Source of the DNA: Cryptomeria japonica
Lineage: Eukaryota > Streptophyta > Pinopsida > Cupressales > Cupressaceae
Direction of reading: 5' to 3'
Length of the DNA stretch: 64,000 nt
Assembly: GCF_030272615.1 (NCBI RefSeq)
Contig: NC_081410.1
Span: 122,390,640-122,454,639 of the forward strand
The translations under genes and the position numbers were made by a program. Positions 61,694 through 64,000 of the stretch are shown here, piece after piece. The stretch's first letter is position 1; each line of letters opens with the position of its first letter. The notes beneath the pieces are model-generated. The model had not been told where the DNA came from and searched no databases. It saw only the letters and a program-made list of their open reading frames with translations.

Positions 61694-63262
61694 ATGTCCA
61701 GATCTGGCTCTCATGCTGGGCGGGCTCCTTTGGTTGGTGTCATTGACGCTTGTAATGTGGTGTTGCATGAGGCTCCCTCCCATGTGAAGATTCCACATGA
61801 GACCTCCAGCTTGGATTCTCCTAACAAGGTTCCCAAGACTGATGTTGTGGGGCCTTTGCCTGGGGAAGCTCAAGTGAGTATCTACAAAGTTGCCCTTGTT
61901 GGAAATACCAAGTCAGGGTCATCAACTCTGTTGCCAAAGGTAACTTATGGTGAGGATGGTCCCGAGATTTGTCTCCCTAACAATATTATGGATAATATCA
62001 CTTCCTCCCTACACCTCTACTTGGTGGGGAGATTCTTAGCCTTGAGACCCACAATAGATATGGTTAGAAGATGGGTTGGTTCCATATGGAAACTAAAAGG
62101 TAGTTTCTCTATCTATGCTATGTCGGGGGGGATCTTTTTATTCAAATTCACTATAGAAGAAGACTTCATTTATATTATATCTGGTTCATGGTTTTACGAC
62201 AAACACTACTTAACTCTCTCTAAGTGGAAACTGGGGTTTGACCCTAGTACAGACCTCCTCAGACTGGCGTCGGTATGGATCAGACTCCCTGGCCTCCCTT
62301 TGGAGTTCTGGAATGACACCATTTTTAGATGGATTGGTAACTCTTTTGGTCAGTTCGTTACTATTGACAATGTGACGATGCAAAAGTCTAGGCTAGTTTT
62401 TGCTCGGCTATGTGTGAATGTGGTTGTTAACAACCCCCTCCCTAACTTCATAGCTCTTAAATACAAATGGGGTAAATGGACGAAGGCTATTGTCTATGAG
62501 AATGCCTCCCTTTATTGTTAAAGGTGTGGAAAAAATGGTCATGTAATAGCTGACTGCCCGGTCCCTCCGCCTATGCAGGAAAAACTAAAGGAGAAGTTGT
62601 TGTCCTCGGGTATTGTCAATGTGGAGGCAACTCAAAATGTTAACCCCCCCAATCCCTCAGTTATGGAAAATATTGAGGATCAGACCAAGAACTTGAAGGA
62701 AAGGGAGCATCCTCAAGATACTATTGAGGAGGGCTACCCCTTCTTGGAAGGTATTCTTAATATGATGAAAACCCATGACCCCAAGGTGGCACCTCCCTCC
62801 TCGGGGAGATGCTTGGGCCCAAACTTAGAAGAGGGAGAGATCTCCCAGATGAAGGTAGAACAAGAAGGACTAAAAGTGAAAGAGTGCTTCAGAGAGAATG
62901 AAGGGTACAACGAGATCTCTTTATCTGTGCTCAAGTAGCTAAATCCCGACACTATGGGAGATAGTGGGAGAAGCATATGGTGCACTAGGGCTGGGCCCAT
63001 GCCTTTCAAAGGAAACATCCTAGATCCAACCACCTCTTCTTCTACTACTAGATCTACAGGGGAGATCATTGTTATCTCTCATGGAAGTCATTCTGCCACA
63101 TCATCGCCTGTGGATAAAGAGAAAGAGGAATGGAAAGAACCTAAAAGAAAAACTAGAGGAAATAAGAGGGCGGATGTTGGAAACGACTCTAAACTAGGCA
63201 GACCCTCTAAGAGGACCCTCAGGACTAAGGTAATGACCAGAGAAATTTCTAGTGGACCATAA
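61694..63262 (+). pseudogene. LINE ORF1: DUF4283-type domain plus CCHC zinc knuckle
   Basis: Starts MSRSGSHAGRAPLVGVIDAC. Residues about 95-260 match the DUF4283 region of plant L1 ORF1 (FLALRPTIDMVRRWVGSIW, IYAMSGGIFLFKF, PGLPLEFWNDTIFRWIGNSF). A CCHC knuckle follows (CGKNGHVIADCP), and an Arg/Lys-rich tail ends at a stop after EISSGP. One frame throughout, but stops at 62519 (inside the knuckle) and 62936 break it into three. The product would be the RNA-binding chaperone of LINE particles. Confidence 0.88.
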
Positions 63263-63294
63263 TTAACTCTGGCAACATCTAAGAAAGGCAAGAA

Positions 63295-64000
63295 ATGAAG
63301 TTCCTTTCATGGAACTTAAGGTGTTTAAACAACCCCCCGAAGCAGTATGCTCTTAAGAAATGCATAGTTACCAATAAGTTTGATATTATTCTAATCCAGG
63401 AGGTGAAAATGACCTATCAAAAATTTTCTACTCGTGTGGACAGTATATGGCCAGGTGTTGTCTTCTATTATAGTGAGGCGGAAGGTGCTTCAAGGGGAAT
63501 TGCTACTCTCTAGAATAAGAGCAAGTTGGATGGGCACGTTGTTGGCCTTTCTCACAAATTTCTTACTACTATGCTCACTATGAACAACATCTCATGGTAC
63601 TTCAACATTTATGCTCCTAATACTAGATATGGTTAGGCTTTCGTCTGGGAGGAAATCACTACCTTCATGACTAATAATAGGGAGGCAATGTTCATGTTAG
63701 CCAGTGACTTTAACACCCCCCTTTTTCCCTCTGAGAAGTTAGGAGGTCTAACTGATTATAGTGATAGCATGCTTGAATTTGATGACTTCATTAGAAATAA
63801 CGAGTTACTTGATCTTGACCTTCAAGGGAATCCTTTCACCTGGTCTAACAATAGAAAAGGCTCTAATCTGATTCAAGTCAGGTTGGATAGGTTTCTGATC
63901 TCTGCCAAGTTGGACCTTGGAAACAATTCCTTGCTCTTGTCTCTCTCGTGCACTATCTTTGACCATTCCCTGATCCTCCTTTCTTGAGTTGACAAGCCAA
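63295..64000 (+). pseudogene. LINE ORF2 N-terminus: AP-type endonuclease (partial)
   Basis: Starts MKFLSWNLRCLNNPPKQYAL and belongs to the exonuclease-endonuclease-phosphatase fold: metal-binding E in LIQEVKM, FNIYAPN, SDFNTPLFPSEKLGG (GDFN is usual), TWSNNRKG, LDRFL and DHSLILL. Stops at 63511 (TL-stop-NKS) and near 63634 (YG-stop-AFVW) both replace positions where Trp or Arg codons are usual. RT lies beyond the window. The enzyme nicks target DNA to start target-primed reverse transcription. Confidence 0.88.

Larger units (their letters stand above)
61594..64000 (+). mobile_element. L1-type LINE, 5' half (continues beyond the window)
   Basis: The 5' end is placed by comparison with repeat Y copy 1: both copies share ...GGAACAAC(A/G)TGTATT and then diverge, with LINE sequence starting GAATGGCTCTCTGG. 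ORF1 (61694-63265) and the start of ORF2 (63295 on) follow. Because the 5' end is present it is probably full length or nearly so. Confidence 0.85.

Overview
The window reads as plant nuclear DNA, AT-rich and almost gene-free, made of layered retrotransposons. A large-genome seed plant, possibly a gymnosperm, fits best, but the lineage call is inference. The supports are a Ty3/gypsy Tat-lineage element with two RNase H domains, a plant mobile domain (PMD) gene, L1-type LINEs with a DUF4283/CCHC ORF1 and a C-terminal RNase H, an iMet-primed TRIM and tRNA-derived SINE heads. I found no intact host gene.

Layout. (1) 1-16006: a nearly complete Tat-type element, left LTR cut by the window edge. 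Gag, protease, RT, RNase H, a second RNase H and integrase run on the minus strand (13005 down to 5493). A spliced PMD gene runs on the plus strand (999-3799), tail to tail with pol. (2) 17667-18431: a solo LTR of the same family with a perfect 5-bp target duplication. (3) 18915-20140: a retroposon-like repeat carrying an ORF of unknown function; relatives lie at 31866-32333, 34970-36000 and 56390-57240. (4) 21388-25690: a small non-autonomous LTR retrotransposon with target duplication GTGAT, an iMet primer site and another LTR inside it. (5) 25700-36150: old repeats, SINE-like heads, a gag 5' fragment and a LINE RT relic. (6) 36155-36673 and 45266-45360: a tandem TRIM array (LTR-internal-LTR-internal-LTR) split by (7) 36674-45265, a second, older and rearranged member of the Tat/PMD family. 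(8) 45385-46915: a LINE ORF2 C-terminal relic. (9) 47770-49737 and 57310-61593: two diverged copies of one repeat. (10) 54433-55394: a foldback DNA element inside a short tandem satellite. (11) 61594-64000: the 5' half of an L1-type LINE.

The main result is the organisation of the Tat/PMD family. Both of its transcription units, gag-pol from the LTR and PMD from an apparent internal promoter, start with a TATA box set in an inverted repeat. Each is followed by an array of a CGCGTCTGTG-like motif, sense-oriented in its own transcript and spaced 21/19/21/19 bp (mean about 20 bp). On one strand the two sets of arrays are inverted copies near opposite ends of the element. The PMD gene has a conserved GT-AG intron in the same place in both full copies, and the plus-sense array lies inside it. 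Both copies are now broken: in-frame stops mostly of the C-to-T type, a frameshift in RT, and missing catalytic aspartates in RT and integrase.
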